A stretch of 64,000 nt of DNA, from contig CAJUKY010000008.1 in assembly GCA_910587055.1 (NCBI GenBank), positions 1 through 64,000 of the forward strand, given 5' to 3'. This DNA comes from Candidatus Gastranaerophilales bacterium (GTDB taxonomy: Bacteria; Cyanobacteriota; Vampirovibrionia; Gastranaerophilales; Gastranaerophilaceae). The position numbers were made by a program, and so were the translations under genes. The stretch's first letter is position 1. The number at the start of each line of letters is the position of its first letter. Shown here piece by piece: positions 34,716 to 43,123 of this stretch. The notes beneath the pieces were generated by a model that was given only the letters and a program-made list of their open reading frames with translations, did not search any database and was not told the DNA's origin.

Positions 34716-35435
34716 TTAGAATTGCACCTCCGGAATATCTATATTGCTTATATCGTCTGTTCCAGTCTCCGATGTATTATCCTGACTTGTTGTGCTGTCT
34801 GTATTTTCAGGTGTATTTTCATTACTGCTGTTCTCATTAGTTTCTTCGTTTTCGTTATCTTCCGTGCCGTCATTTTCTTCTGTATCGTTATCTTCAGACG
34901 GGTTATCGGTATAGGGCTTTATTATATATACGGTTTCAAAAAAATCATTTGGTATTTCAAAAGAATTTTGCCTTAAAATGGCGCTGTTAACAGGAATAAT
35001 GGCCATATAGTTATAATCCTGAGGATTAAAATTTTCTAAACCGTTGAAAATTTTAAATGTGGATGTGTATCTGTACAATCCTATTAATAAATCAATATCT
35101 CCTGAACTTATAAGCTTTATTTCAAGAGAATCTTTATTCGGCGCATATCTTTCGCCAAGGAGGATTTCAGCATACTGCTTAATATCTTTTGCTGTTTTTT
35201 CTTTTAATTCAAGCGGGGCTAGGGATGCATCTTCTTCTTTTACTATTTTATTTTTCAGCGCCATAAAACTTATAGCTTCATTGAGCGAGGCGTTAAATTT
35301 ATAGTTTGTCTGAATTGTGATTGCTATTTGATAAACAATTCCTATAAAAAACATAATAAAAGGTGCAAGCAGAGCCAACTCCACAATATGCTGAGCTTTT
35401 TTTAATTTAGAACCACATATTTTAGTCAGATTCAC
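34716..35435 (-). CDS. TadE-like protein with acidic Asn/Glu/Thr-rich tail
   Basis: The N-terminus (KLKKAQHIVELALLAPFIMF) has the E-x-A-L-x-x-P pattern of TadE-family membrane-anchored pseudopilins. After a domain of about 130 residues the last 70 residues are a low-complexity acidic stretch (repeated Asn, Glu, Thr, Ser), likely surface-exposed and disordered. I prefer the GTG at 35435, which has AAGG 5 nt upstream, over the GTG at 35441 that overlaps this site. It is coupled to the TadG-like gene. Confidence 0.6.
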   Translation of the reverse strand: MNLTKICGSKLKKAQHIVELALLAPFIMFFIGIVYQIAITIQTNYKFNASLNEAISFMALKNKIVKEEDASLAPLELKEKTAKDIKQYAEILLGERYAPNKDSLEIKLISSGDIDLLIGLYRYTSTFKIFNGLENFNPQDYNYMAIIPVNSAILRQNSFEIPNDFFETVYIIKPYTDNPSEDNDTEENDGTEDNENEETNENSSNENTPENTDSTTSQDNTSETGTDDISNIDIPEVQF

Positions 35436-35466
35436 TTGCACCTTAAATTATAAAAATTATAAAGTT

Positions 35467-36183
35467 TTATTTTGTTTCTTTAACTTCTTTAGCAGTATCC
35501 TTAGCGTTTCCGAAAGAATATGTTAAATTTTTGTAGGTAATATCAAGCGGGAGGAAATCCGGATCTTTTAAGAAAACATAAAAGTAATCAGAACTTCCTG
35601 TTTTGATAACACCTGCTGAAGTTATGGTATGAGATGATATTCCTTTTGCAATTGCACCTATCTGGCTTGTTGCGGCGGTGTCCGCGTTACTTCTTGCAGA
35701 GGCGGTATTTACCATATTATTTACATTCTGGTAAGCATTTTGAATATCCGCAAAAGCACCGAGCGTCGGAGCTATGTTTGAAAGACCGTTGTATGTTCCC
35801 GTTTCATAGCTTTGATAAGCATTCAAATAAGCAGAAGGTGTAAGCGGTTTCAGAGTTTCATTTCCGGCCTTAATTACAAGATCCTTCATATAAAAAACAT
35901 AGTCTGCCGCTGTTGAATTATTTTTGATATTTATATAAACGACAAGGGCATCAGGAAGAGGGGTTTTTGCAACCCCCAGCTTCATATCAATATTATCTTC
36001 TTCCAGTGTTTTTGTATATGTTGAAAATGTAAACAGTTCGCTTGTTTGAATTGAGGCGCTTTTTTTAGTGTCAAAATCATCGCCTACGTAGCTTAAAGAT
36101 GTACAGCCCGATAAAAGAACAAGACAGCCCGCTAAAACAAAGCTTAAAAATAAATTTTTAGTTAAATTTAGCTTTTTCTTCAT
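35467..36183 (-). CDS. Predicted lipoprotein, unknown function
   Basis: A signal peptide with lipobox LLSGC (Cys at about residue 26) marks it as a lipoprotein. The mature part (238 residues in total) contains a beta-rich segment about a conserved-looking VVYINIKNNSTAADYVFYMKD, and a Ser/Ala-rich helix (NTASARSNADTAATSQIGA). No family recognised. The ATG overlaps the end of pnp by 26 nt and has GGAG 6 nt upstream. Confidence 0.7.
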   Translation of the reverse strand: MKKKLNLTKNLFLSFVLAGCLVLLSGCTSLSYVGDDFDTKKSASIQTSELFTFSTYTKTLEEDNIDMKLGVAKTPLPDALVVYINIKNNSTAADYVFYMKDLVIKAGNETLKPLTPSAYLNAYQSYETGTYNGLSNIAPTLGAFADIQNAYQNVNNMVNTASARSNADTAATSQIGAIAKGISSHTITSAGVIKTGSSDYFYVFLKDPDFLPLDITYKNLTYSFGNAKDTAKEVKETK

Positions 36184-38299
36184 CGCTTACTCCTTTAATT
36201 GTAAGGTTTACTCTGCCTTTATCGTCGATTTTTACAACTTTAACAATAACAGTATCGCCTATGTTCAATTTTGATTCAACGGTGTCAATTCTTTCGGGGC
36301 ATACTTGAGAAATATGAACCATACCGTCTTTTCCGGGAGCTAATTCAACAAATGCGCCAATCGGGATAATTCTAACAACTTTACCTTTGTAAACACATCC
36401 GGGTTCCGCTTTGAAGGTTAAATCTTTAATCATCTTGATTGCGATATCTGCGCCTTCTTTATCGTTTGATGTGATTGTAACGGTTCCGTCATCTTTGATA
36501 TCAATTTCAGCGCCTGAAGCGTCAATTATGCTTCTAATCATTTTGCCGCCGGGTCCGATTACTGTTCCTATATCTTCTGTAGGAATTGTCATAGAGAATA
36601 ATCTGGGAGCAAATTCTGATAAATCTTTATTAGGTTCTGAGATTGCTTCTTTCATTTTGCTCATGATATAAATTCTGCCGTCTTTTGCTTGATATAAAGC
36701 TCTTCTTAAGGTTTCATTTGAGATGCCTTTAATCTTCATATCCATTTGAAGGGCAGTAATTCCTGTGTCGTTACCCGTTACTTTAAAGTCCATATCGCCT
36801 AAAAAGTCTTCAATGCCTTGAATATCGGTTAAAACAACGTCCGTATCTCCTTCTTTGATAAGACCCATTGCAACGCCGCCTATCATACATTTAACGGGAA
36901 CACCGGCATTCATTAACGCCATAGAGCTTGCACAGGTTGAACCCATTGAAGTTGAGCCGTTTGATTCCAATACATCGGATGTTACTCTTATTGCGTAAGG
37001 GAAATCTTTTTCATCAGGCAAAGCGGGAACGTTGGCACGTTCAGCAAGGTTGCCGTGACCGATTTCACGTCTTCCGGGGCCTCTTAACGGTTTTACTTCG
37101 CCGACGGAGAAACCGGGGAATATGTATTTATGCATATAGCTTTTTTTAGTCAGTGGGTCAACACCGTCCAGTTCTTGAGCCATGGCGGGCCCTGCTAAAG
37201 TTGCGCAGGATAAAATCTGAGTCTGGCCTCTTGTAAATACGGCACTTCCGTGTGCTCTCGGGATTACGCCCACTTCGCACCAGATGGGGCGCACTTCAAA
37301 AACTTTTCTGCCATCGGCACGTACGCCTTCATTTATAATCATTGCTCTCATGATTTTCTTTTCAAGAGCTTTAAATTCTTCCGCTACAAAATCAATCCCT
37401 GTTTCTTCCATCATAGTTTTAATAGGATGGTCATCAGCGAGGGCTGTTACTTTATCTTTAACAATTTGTTTTGCTTCATCAAGTTTATTTTTTCTGTATT
37501 CGCGGTCAAAATTATGATAAGCATCTGATATCATATCGTAGCAATTTTCTTTAATAATTGCTGCTAATTCGCTTGTATCATAAGGATTTACAAAGTTTTC
37601 TTTTTCTACGCCGCACTGTTTTGCAAATTCAATTTGTGCTTCGCATTGTTTTTTAATTTCTACCTGTGCAAATTCAACGGCAGCCATAATATCGTCTTCC
37701 GTTACGAATTTACACCCTGCTTCAACCATTATCACAGATTCCATTGTACCTGCCACAACGATATCCATATCTGATTTTTCAGCTTCCTGATGGGTCGGGT
37801 TTGCAATGAAATTGCCATCTATTCTGCCAACGCGGACAGCACCCACAGGGCCTTCAAAAGGAGCACCTGAAAGCATTAAAGCGGTTGATGCACCTAAAAT
37901 TGCCAATGTATCAGGCTGATTTTTTTGATCATAGCTGAATAATTGAACAACAACCTGAACGTCATTTCTGTATCCTTTAGGCCACAAGGGTCTTATGGGT
38001 CTATCGATAAGTCTTGAAACCAATATTGCTTTTTCTGAAGATTTTCCTTCGGTTCTTGTAAAGCCTCCGGGAATTCTTCCTATAGCAGACATTCTTTCTT
38101 CATAATCAATTAATAACGGGAAAAAATCTATCCCAACACGCGGTTCTTTACTAACCACGGAGTGGATAAAAAGCATAGTGTCTTCACATCTTACGGTAAC
38201 AGATGATGTTGCACTCTGCGCATATTTTCCTGTTTCAATTTCTACAACCTTCCCGCCGATTGTAACTTGCATTTTTTTAGATTCTGGCATGTTTTCCAT
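36158..38299 (-). CDS. pnp: Polyribonucleotide nucleotidyltransferase (PNPase)
   Basis: Phosphorolytic 3'-5' exoribonuclease of RNA turnover. Two RNase PH domains are present (first: RTEGKSSEKAILVSRLIDRP; second, catalytic: RGQTQILSCATL and SNGSTSMGSTCASSMALMNA). A KH domain (VIGPGGKMIRSIIDASGAEI) and an S1 domain (VHISQVCPERIDTVE) follow. Length 713 is standard. rpsO, its common upstream neighbour, is absent. Its upstream region contains three copies of an 8-nt complementary block, see 38388-38447. Confidence 0.97.
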   Translation of the reverse strand: MENMPESKKMQVTIGGKVVEIETGKYAQSATSSVTVRCEDTMLFIHSVVSKEPRVGIDFFPLLIDYEERMSAIGRIPGGFTRTEGKSSEKAILVSRLIDRPIRPLWPKGYRNDVQVVVQLFSYDQKNQPDTLAILGASTALMLSGAPFEGPVGAVRVGRIDGNFIANPTHQEAEKSDMDIVVAGTMESVIMVEAGCKFVTEDDIMAAVEFAQVEIKKQCEAQIEFAKQCGVEKENFVNPYDTSELAAIIKENCYDMISDAYHNFDREYRKNKLDEAKQIVKDKVTALADDHPIKTMMEETGIDFVAEEFKALEKKIMRAMIINEGVRADGRKVFEVRPIWCEVGVIPRAHGSAVFTRGQTQILSCATLAGPAMAQELDGVDPLTKKSYMHKYIFPGFSVGEVKPLRGPGRREIGHGNLAERANVPALPDEKDFPYAIRVTSDVLESNGSTSMGSTCASSMALMNAGVPVKCMIGGVAMGLIKEGDTDVVLTDIQGIEDFLGDMDFKVTGNDTGITALQMDMKIKGISNETLRRALYQAKDGRIYIMSKMKEAISEPNKDLSEFAPRLFSMTIPTEDIGTVIGPGGKMIRSIIDASGAEIDIKDDGTVTITSNDKEGADIAIKMIKDLTFKAEPGCVYKGKVVRIIPIGAFVELAPGKDGMVHISQVCPERIDTVESKLNIGDTVIVKVVKIDDKGRVNLTIKGVSDEEKAKFN

Positions 38300-38387
38300 T
38301 TTTCTTTTTCTTTCTTAATTTTCTAACACTTCTTATTTTCCTTAATTCTATAATAAAGACGGATTAAAGAAAAGAAAAATTTTGAAA

Positions 38388-38447
38388 GGCGCTCCACGCA
38401 TCATAAAATCTGCAAAAAAAGAGCGCCAAGGTTACAAAAGGCGCTCC
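38388..38447 (-). terminator. Terminator with alternative pairing upstream of pnp
   Basis: On the minus strand, block 1 (GGAGCGCC, 38447-38440) pairs with block 2 (GGCGCTC, 38427-38421), and seven T follow, a good intrinsic terminator for the gene at 38518. A third block identical to block 1 (38395-38388) can pair with block 2 instead, which would break the terminator. This tripartite design is that of an attenuator, though it may simply be a duplicated stem. pnp starts 88 nt further on. Confidence 0.6.
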
Positions 38448-38517
38448 AAGAAAAGTTGTTCATCTAAAATTAATTATTCTGCCGTTATAAGCAGGCTTTA
38501 TGAATACAAATAAAGAT

Positions 38518-41127
38518 TTATAATACGCTTTTATATTCAAGGATTACAAAACCGTCTCCGCCATTTCCGCCTGTTCCCTGTGTATTATTGAGTACGGCAC
38601 CCCCGCCCCCGCCTGCTCCGAAAGTTCCGTTTCCGCCGTCAGAATTTGCATTTATTGAGTGCGGAATACATATTGAATTATACAAAGGAGCGGTGATGCT
38701 TGTTCCTCCGCATCCGGGTCTTACGGGTCCTGCCGTTATATCAAGCCCGTCATTTGATTGAATTGTCTGTGCGCATTGCGTATTTCCTTCTCCGTCTTTG
38801 CTTTTATACAAACAATTTATATATCCGCCTGTGCCTCCGTATTCATCGTTTCCTTTTTGTCCTGATATTATATTTATATTTTCCGTTACAAATTCTTTGT
38901 AAATATCACTGTAATTATCAGGGTATTTTGTTTCAAGGCCGTGGCCTCCTTTGTCTGTATGTCCGTCTTCTCCTTTTATTCCGCCGCGTGCTGTGATAAC
39001 GGTATTTTTTCCTCCTGATTTAACGGAAATGCTTGTATCTCCTCCTTTTCCTCCGTTGATTGAGGATTTACCGCCCTTGCCGATATTAATTATCATTTTT
39101 CTGTTATCGGGTTCAAAATTGGTTAATGTTTTCTGTACAAATTCACCCATGGTTCCGCCTCCGCCGTTAGAGCCACCCCATTCTATGTATATATATCCTG
39201 AAGCCCCTGCTGCACCTTTACCGAATGTTCCGTCTCCGATGGTTTGAGAACCCGAACCGCCTCCTCCGCCTGCACCGTAATTATTTGCTGCAGGTGATAA
39301 GCCGTCTTTAGATGTATTTCCTCCCGCACCTCCCGGTACAAGATTTCCTTTAATATCCTGAGAATATCCTCCGCTTCCTCCATAACTTGCATTTGATGCA
39401 TCAACAGCTAAATTTCCGTTGCTTCCTGCAGCATATGAATTATTATCCTTATAATTAACTCCTGTCCAATTCACTCCGATTATCGGATTTCTAAAACTTC
39501 CTCCTTGGGAAGGAGAAGTTTGAGAAGATGAATATTCTCCTCCATACCCTCCGTTAGCAGAGATAAGAGCATTTGTTCCTCTTTTTATATATGTTGCTTT
39601 ACCGTTGTTACCGTTTTGCCCCGGTGTATCTTGTGTTAGTCCTCCTGCCCCTATTTCAAATACTAATGTTTCCCCTGCCGTAACATTTATTTCGCCTACG
39701 GTTATCTGGCCTGCTGCTCCGCCGCCTCCGCCGTTTGATTTTTTATAATATTGGCATTTTAATCCGTTTTTAACAGATGAAGCTGAGTACCATATATGAA
39801 TTGCACCGGTTTTACCAGCGTTACAATAATTAATCCCGAAGATTGAATTTAAATCGCCATATCCACCGCCTATACCGCCAATGCCGCCCCCGCCCCCGCC
39901 CCCAAATACATATTGTGTTTCAGTATTAGTGCCAGCTAATCCTGCAACATAACCTGTACCGCCTGCACCTGCCCGCCAATCTGTGCCGCCGCGCCAAATC
40001 CCGCTTCCACCTAATCCAGCATTTGTGCCGCCGCCATCTCCGCCTTTACCACCTTCACCCCATGCAGCATTTGAGAATCTGTGTCCGTGATGAGACCCTC
40101 CGCCTCCGCCTCCGCCTGGTGCCATAAACCATACTTCATTGCCATACCCCCCGCCAGTTGCACCGCCGCCCCCGCCCCCGCCGGTTGACTCGGCACAAGG
40201 GTTTGCCTGTACTTTAGCCCATCCGCGAGTACCTGCTTGTCCTGATAATCCTTTCCATCCTGTGCCTCCATGACCGCCTGTAGCATAATAGATTATGTTA
40301 GATGTTGTACAATCCCCAGCTTCCAGACCTGTTCCCCCACCTGCTCCTACTCCTAATGATATTTTTGAAGCAGGTGCCTGCTTGTTTAGGACTACATCTT
40401 TAATATATCCGCCGGAACCGCCCTTGCCTCCATTCATAACTTCTCCGCCTCCACCTCCGCCGCATGCGGTTGCCTTATTTAATATTATATTTGTATCATC
40501 AAGAAATTTGGAAAATTTTGTATTGGGGGATATTGTTTCATTATTTGATGCAATAATCCATTTATTGGAAATATTGGATGTTTTGCATTTGTTATCAAGT
40601 TCAGGTGCAGTATAGTTATCAGGAGGGATTATACTGTTTGCGAACGTATAATCACCTGCTGATAATATTTCCCCTTCCGCATTATTTAAGGCAGGAATAT
40701 CAGCTGTTTGCCATGCTGTTTCTAATCCGCCTGAAGCGCCGCCTCCGCCGCCGCCTATCATAAAGACGCGGAGTTTTGTAACGCCTTCGGGGACTGTAAA
40801 TGTACCGTTTGATGTAAATGTTTTATTGCCGTAGAGGGCATTTCCGCCTGAGCCCCCGCCGCCCATCATAGTGAGCGTTATTCTGTTTACATCCTGAGGT
40901 ATATTGAATTCCTGCTGTTCCGTTGAATCCGTAAATATTGTTACGATAGAATCCTTGTCATACTGTGCGGATTCACTCAGTACTTTAATTTCAGAATCTG
41001 CCATCCGCCGGGTCATAACGGGAGCAAGAGCCGCCAGAAGAAGCGAGGCAACAAGAAGTGCCATAAGCATTTCAATTAAAGAGAACGCAGCTGAATTCAG
41101 CCATAAAAAATTAAATTTCTTTTTCAT
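38518..41127 (-). CDS. Giant glycine-rich protein with type IV prepilin N-terminus
   Basis: The first 45 residues are a class III (prepilin peptidase) signal and pilin helix: FSLIEMLMALLVASLLLAAL, with the Glu at position 5 after the cleavage point. The remaining 820 residues are blocks of poly-Gly (up to seven in a row) alternating with short beta strands. These include TFTSNGTFTVPEGVTKLRVFMIGGG, the signature of Gly-rich domains found in bacterial surface proteins. It would be exported through a type IV pilus/type II-like machine and displayed as an adhesin or fibre tip. AAAAAAGG precedes the ATG. The GGN codon bias makes this the most GC-rich stretch and creates spurious frames on the opposite strand. 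Confidence 0.8.
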   Translation of the reverse strand: MKKKFNFLWLNSAAFSLIEMLMALLVASLLLAALAPVMTRRMADSEIKVLSESAQYDKDSIVTIFTDSTEQQEFNIPQDVNRITLTMMGGGGSGGNALYGNKTFTSNGTFTVPEGVTKLRVFMIGGGGGGASGGLETAWQTADIPALNNAEGEILSAGDYTFANSIIPPDNYTAPELDNKCKTSNISNKWIIASNNETISPNTKFSKFLDDTNIILNKATACGGGGGGEVMNGGKGGSGGYIKDVVLNKQAPASKISLGVGAGGGTGLEAGDCTTSNIIYYATGGHGGTGWKGLSGQAGTRGWAKVQANPCAESTGGGGGGGATGGGYGNEVWFMAPGGGGGGGSHHGHRFSNAAWGEGGKGGDGGGTNAGLGGSGIWRGGTDWRAGAGGTGYVAGLAGTNTETQYVFGGGGGGGIGGIGGGYGDLNSIFGINYCNAGKTGAIHIWYSASSVKNGLKCQYYKKSNGGGGGAAGQITVGEINVTAGETLVFEIGAGGLTQDTPGQNGNNGKATYIKRGTNALISANGGYGGEYSSSQTSPSQGGSFRNPIIGVNWTGVNYKDNNSYAAGSNGNLAVDASNASYGGSGGYSQDIKGNLVPGGAGGNTSKDGLSPAANNYGAGGGGGSGSQTIGDGTFGKGAAGASGYIYIEWGGSNGGGGTMGEFVQKTLTNFEPDNRKMIINIGKGGKSSINGGKGGDTSISVKSGGKNTVITARGGIKGEDGHTDKGGHGLETKYPDNYSDIYKEFVTENINIISGQKGNDEYGGTGGYINCLYKSKDGEGNTQCAQTIQSNDGLDITAGPVRPGCGGTSITAPLYNSICIPHSINANSDGGNGTFGAGGGGGAVLNNTQGTGGNGGDGFVILEYKSVL

Positions 41128-41209
41128 TTTAACCTTTTTTCTTACAACTATTCAATTACATCTAAACTTTTCAATCTAAGATTTAGTAACCTGTCCTATA
41201 TACATATAC

Positions 41210-41270
41210 GTATATAATTATATACAATATTGTATACACATTTGTACATATGTCAATAAGATTTTAGAAT
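41210..41270 (+). promoter_or_regulatory. Palindrome cluster and promoter of a small HTH gene
   Basis: Two overlapping perfect 16-bp palindromes (GTATATAATTATATAC at 41210-41225 and TATACAATATTGTATA at 41221-41236) lie in the divergent intergenic region. A promoter TTGTAC (41242-41247), 17 nt, TAGAAT (41265-41270) places the transcript start at or next to the ATG at 41278. The palindromes are candidate operators for the small HTH protein or for the divergent pilin-like gene. Confidence 0.5.
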
Positions 41271-41277
41271 GCTTAAT

Positions 41278-41484
41278 ATGGATGCAAATCAATTTATCAA
41301 GCATATTCAGGCGCAAACCGGTTTAACATACAGACAGCTTGCTGAATTAATGACTGAAAAAACCGGTAAAAAATATTCAAGAGAATCTTTATATGCAAGG
41401 GTGCGCAGAAAAAGTTTGAAATTTGAAGAGGCAAATATCATTGCCCAGATTGCAAATGCAAAAATCGGAATAAAATTTGATTGA
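41278..41484 (+). CDS. Small HTH-like regulator (DUF6471-like)
   Basis: The 68-residue protein contains LTYRQLAELMTEKTGKKYSRESLYARVRRKSLKFEEANIIAQ, arranged as the helices of a short helix-turn-helix similar to DUF6471 proteins. It is homologous to the 69-residue protein at 46227-46436, sharing the pattern Y-x-x-x-SL-x-x-(K/R)-x-x-R-x-x-(F/L)-x-(Y/F)-EEA. ATG 41278 is preferred over 41269 because the latter lies inside the -10 box; no Shine-Dalgarno is present. DNA binding is inferred. Confidence 0.6.
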   Translation: MDANQFIKHIQAQTGLTYRQLAELMTEKTGKKYSRESLYARVRRKSLKFEEANIIAQIANAKIGIKFD

Positions 41485-41584
41485 ATTTTCCATCCGCAGT
41501 TATGCTTTCCCGCGCGGTTTTTTCACCCTTTTTGTGGTTTTGCTTTCCCGCAGTTTTATTCATCCTCCGCAGTTTTATTTACCG

Positions 41585-43063
41585 CTAATTTATAATTTTT
41601 ACCCCGAAATGTTCAACAAGTGCATTTATTACATGCGGGTTTATTATGGTATTCGGGCATTTTGCAAAATATATTTCTTCAGGATTGCTGAATAGTGTAC
41701 TCATTAAAATGTTGACGGTATTCGGGGTGCAGTGGGTCAGCACAAGTTTTATATTTTTACAGTTTCTTTCCTTTAAAATATGTATCAGAAGCTGAATTTC
41801 TACAGGAGAATCAAGCTCAATACGCACCCTGTTTTCAAATTTTTTTATAATATCTTCTTTTTTATAAGAGCCCACAATGACATAAATATCATTGTTTCCG
41901 GCTCCTTTTATGATGTTATCAATATTTTTGATATCGTATTTTAAAGTAACTTTATCGGGGTTTTGTATATCTTCTTTTCCAAAACCTGCGGAGCTAAGCG
42001 CATTTTGAATTAAAGGTTCAAAATCATAATCTTTAATTCTTATCATTTTTTCAGGAGAGATAATTTTTGTTGTGAAAATTGTTCCGTGGTGGAGATTATC
42101 TATTTTTTGGAGAAAATTTTGAGTTGTAAAAACGGGGCCTTTAAAATTGGTAAAATCCACCTGTGCATTTTCATATCCGAAGTGCCCGATTAAATTTTTA
42201 TATTTTTGAAAATGAGGATAGCAAAAAGCACTGAAAAGGCTTGAATTTGTGTAGACATTTATATTTTCGCCTTCTGCAGCTTCAAGCAGTTTATCAAGTT
42301 CATCCAAATCCGAACCTGAAACAAGAATTGATTTCCCTTCTTTTATTTCAAAATTTATACCGGTTTCAACTCTTTTACCGTAGACATTTTCAAGAGTTTC
42401 CGTTAATTTTTGCCAGATATCAAATGATATTTGTGAAAAATCACAGATGTTTTGTTTTAATTTTTCGGTTTTTTTAGATGAAATGTTGGTTAAATTTAAG
42501 AATTTTAAAATCTGGAAATTCCATTCGGAGTTTTTGTATCCGAAATGCGAAAGCTTTTCAATATTGATGCTTGTTGTCTGTGCAAAAAATGCTATAAGCT
42601 CAATTAAATCAAGCTTTTTAGGCTCATACTCTTTTCTTTTCTGGCTGACAATGGCTTCGCCCAGTCTTAAAAGGCTTGTACGGGTTGCTTTTTCAGGGAG
42701 CTTGAAGGCGTTTTCAACAAGCTCGTATTTTATGCCTTTTTCCTTTGAAACTGATAAATATTTTTCTCTTACTTCAAATTTATCTGCTTCAAGACTGTAT
42801 AAAAGCTCTTTATAATCTTCCAGTTTGAAAGATGTATTTATTAAAATGACAGAAAGCGCGCGTACGGCTTTTTGCATAATATTTTCATTCTGCAGATTAT
42901 AATCTGCAAGTTTTACGATATAAAATGCAATTTGTTTAATCTCATTTAAAAGCAATTCTTCAAGCGCATAAACGGAAGGGTCGATAGAACAGCTTCCGCC
43001 TGAGCTTTCCGTGTTGCTGCAGTTATTTGTATTTTGATATTCGTTAAAAAAATTGTTTGACAT
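41585..43063 (-). CDS. Hybrid-cluster-protein homologue lacking cluster ligands
   Basis: The 492-residue protein follows HCP (hydroxylamine reductase/NO reductase) from the middle to the end: GKSILVSGSDLDELDKLLEA, NVYTNSSLFSAFCYPHFQKY, HFGYENAQVDFTNFKGPVF, and the ending HVINALVEHFGVKII. However, the residues that hold the hybrid Fe-S-O cluster appear replaced. The GHDL His is Ser, the THGEM Glu is Ser, the TTNC Cys is gone, and later Cys/Glu/Lys ligands are missing. The N-terminal Cys cluster motif is absent too. It is probably a non-redox pseudo-enzyme. It is last in the run ssb-kinase-pdxA2. Confidence 0.7.
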   Translation of the reverse strand: MSNNFFNEYQNTNNCSNTESSGGSCSIDPSVYALEELLLNEIKQIAFYIVKLADYNLQNENIMQKAVRALSVILINTSFKLEDYKELLYSLEADKFEVREKYLSVSKEKGIKYELVENAFKLPEKATRTSLLRLGEAIVSQKRKEYEPKKLDLIELIAFFAQTTSINIEKLSHFGYKNSEWNFQILKFLNLTNISSKKTEKLKQNICDFSQISFDIWQKLTETLENVYGKRVETGINFEIKEGKSILVSGSDLDELDKLLEAAEGENINVYTNSSLFSAFCYPHFQKYKNLIGHFGYENAQVDFTNFKGPVFTTQNFLQKIDNLHHGTIFTTKIISPEKMIRIKDYDFEPLIQNALSSAGFGKEDIQNPDKVTLKYDIKNIDNIIKGAGNNDIYVIVGSYKKEDIIKKFENRVRIELDSPVEIQLLIHILKERNCKNIKLVLTHCTPNTVNILMSTLFSNPEEIYFAKCPNTIINPHVINALVEHFGVKIIN

Positions 43064-43123
43064 AATACAGGATATTTTATTCCTTTGAAAGAAATAAAAA
43101 ATCGCGCCTCAGGGCAGTATCCT

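Noticed and set aside
38700..40763. Several open frames on the plus strand opposite the glycine-rich gene
   Set aside because: They are complements of GGN-rich coding sequence, rich in Pro/Leu, lack ribosome sites, and lie wholly inside a clearly structured minus-strand gene.
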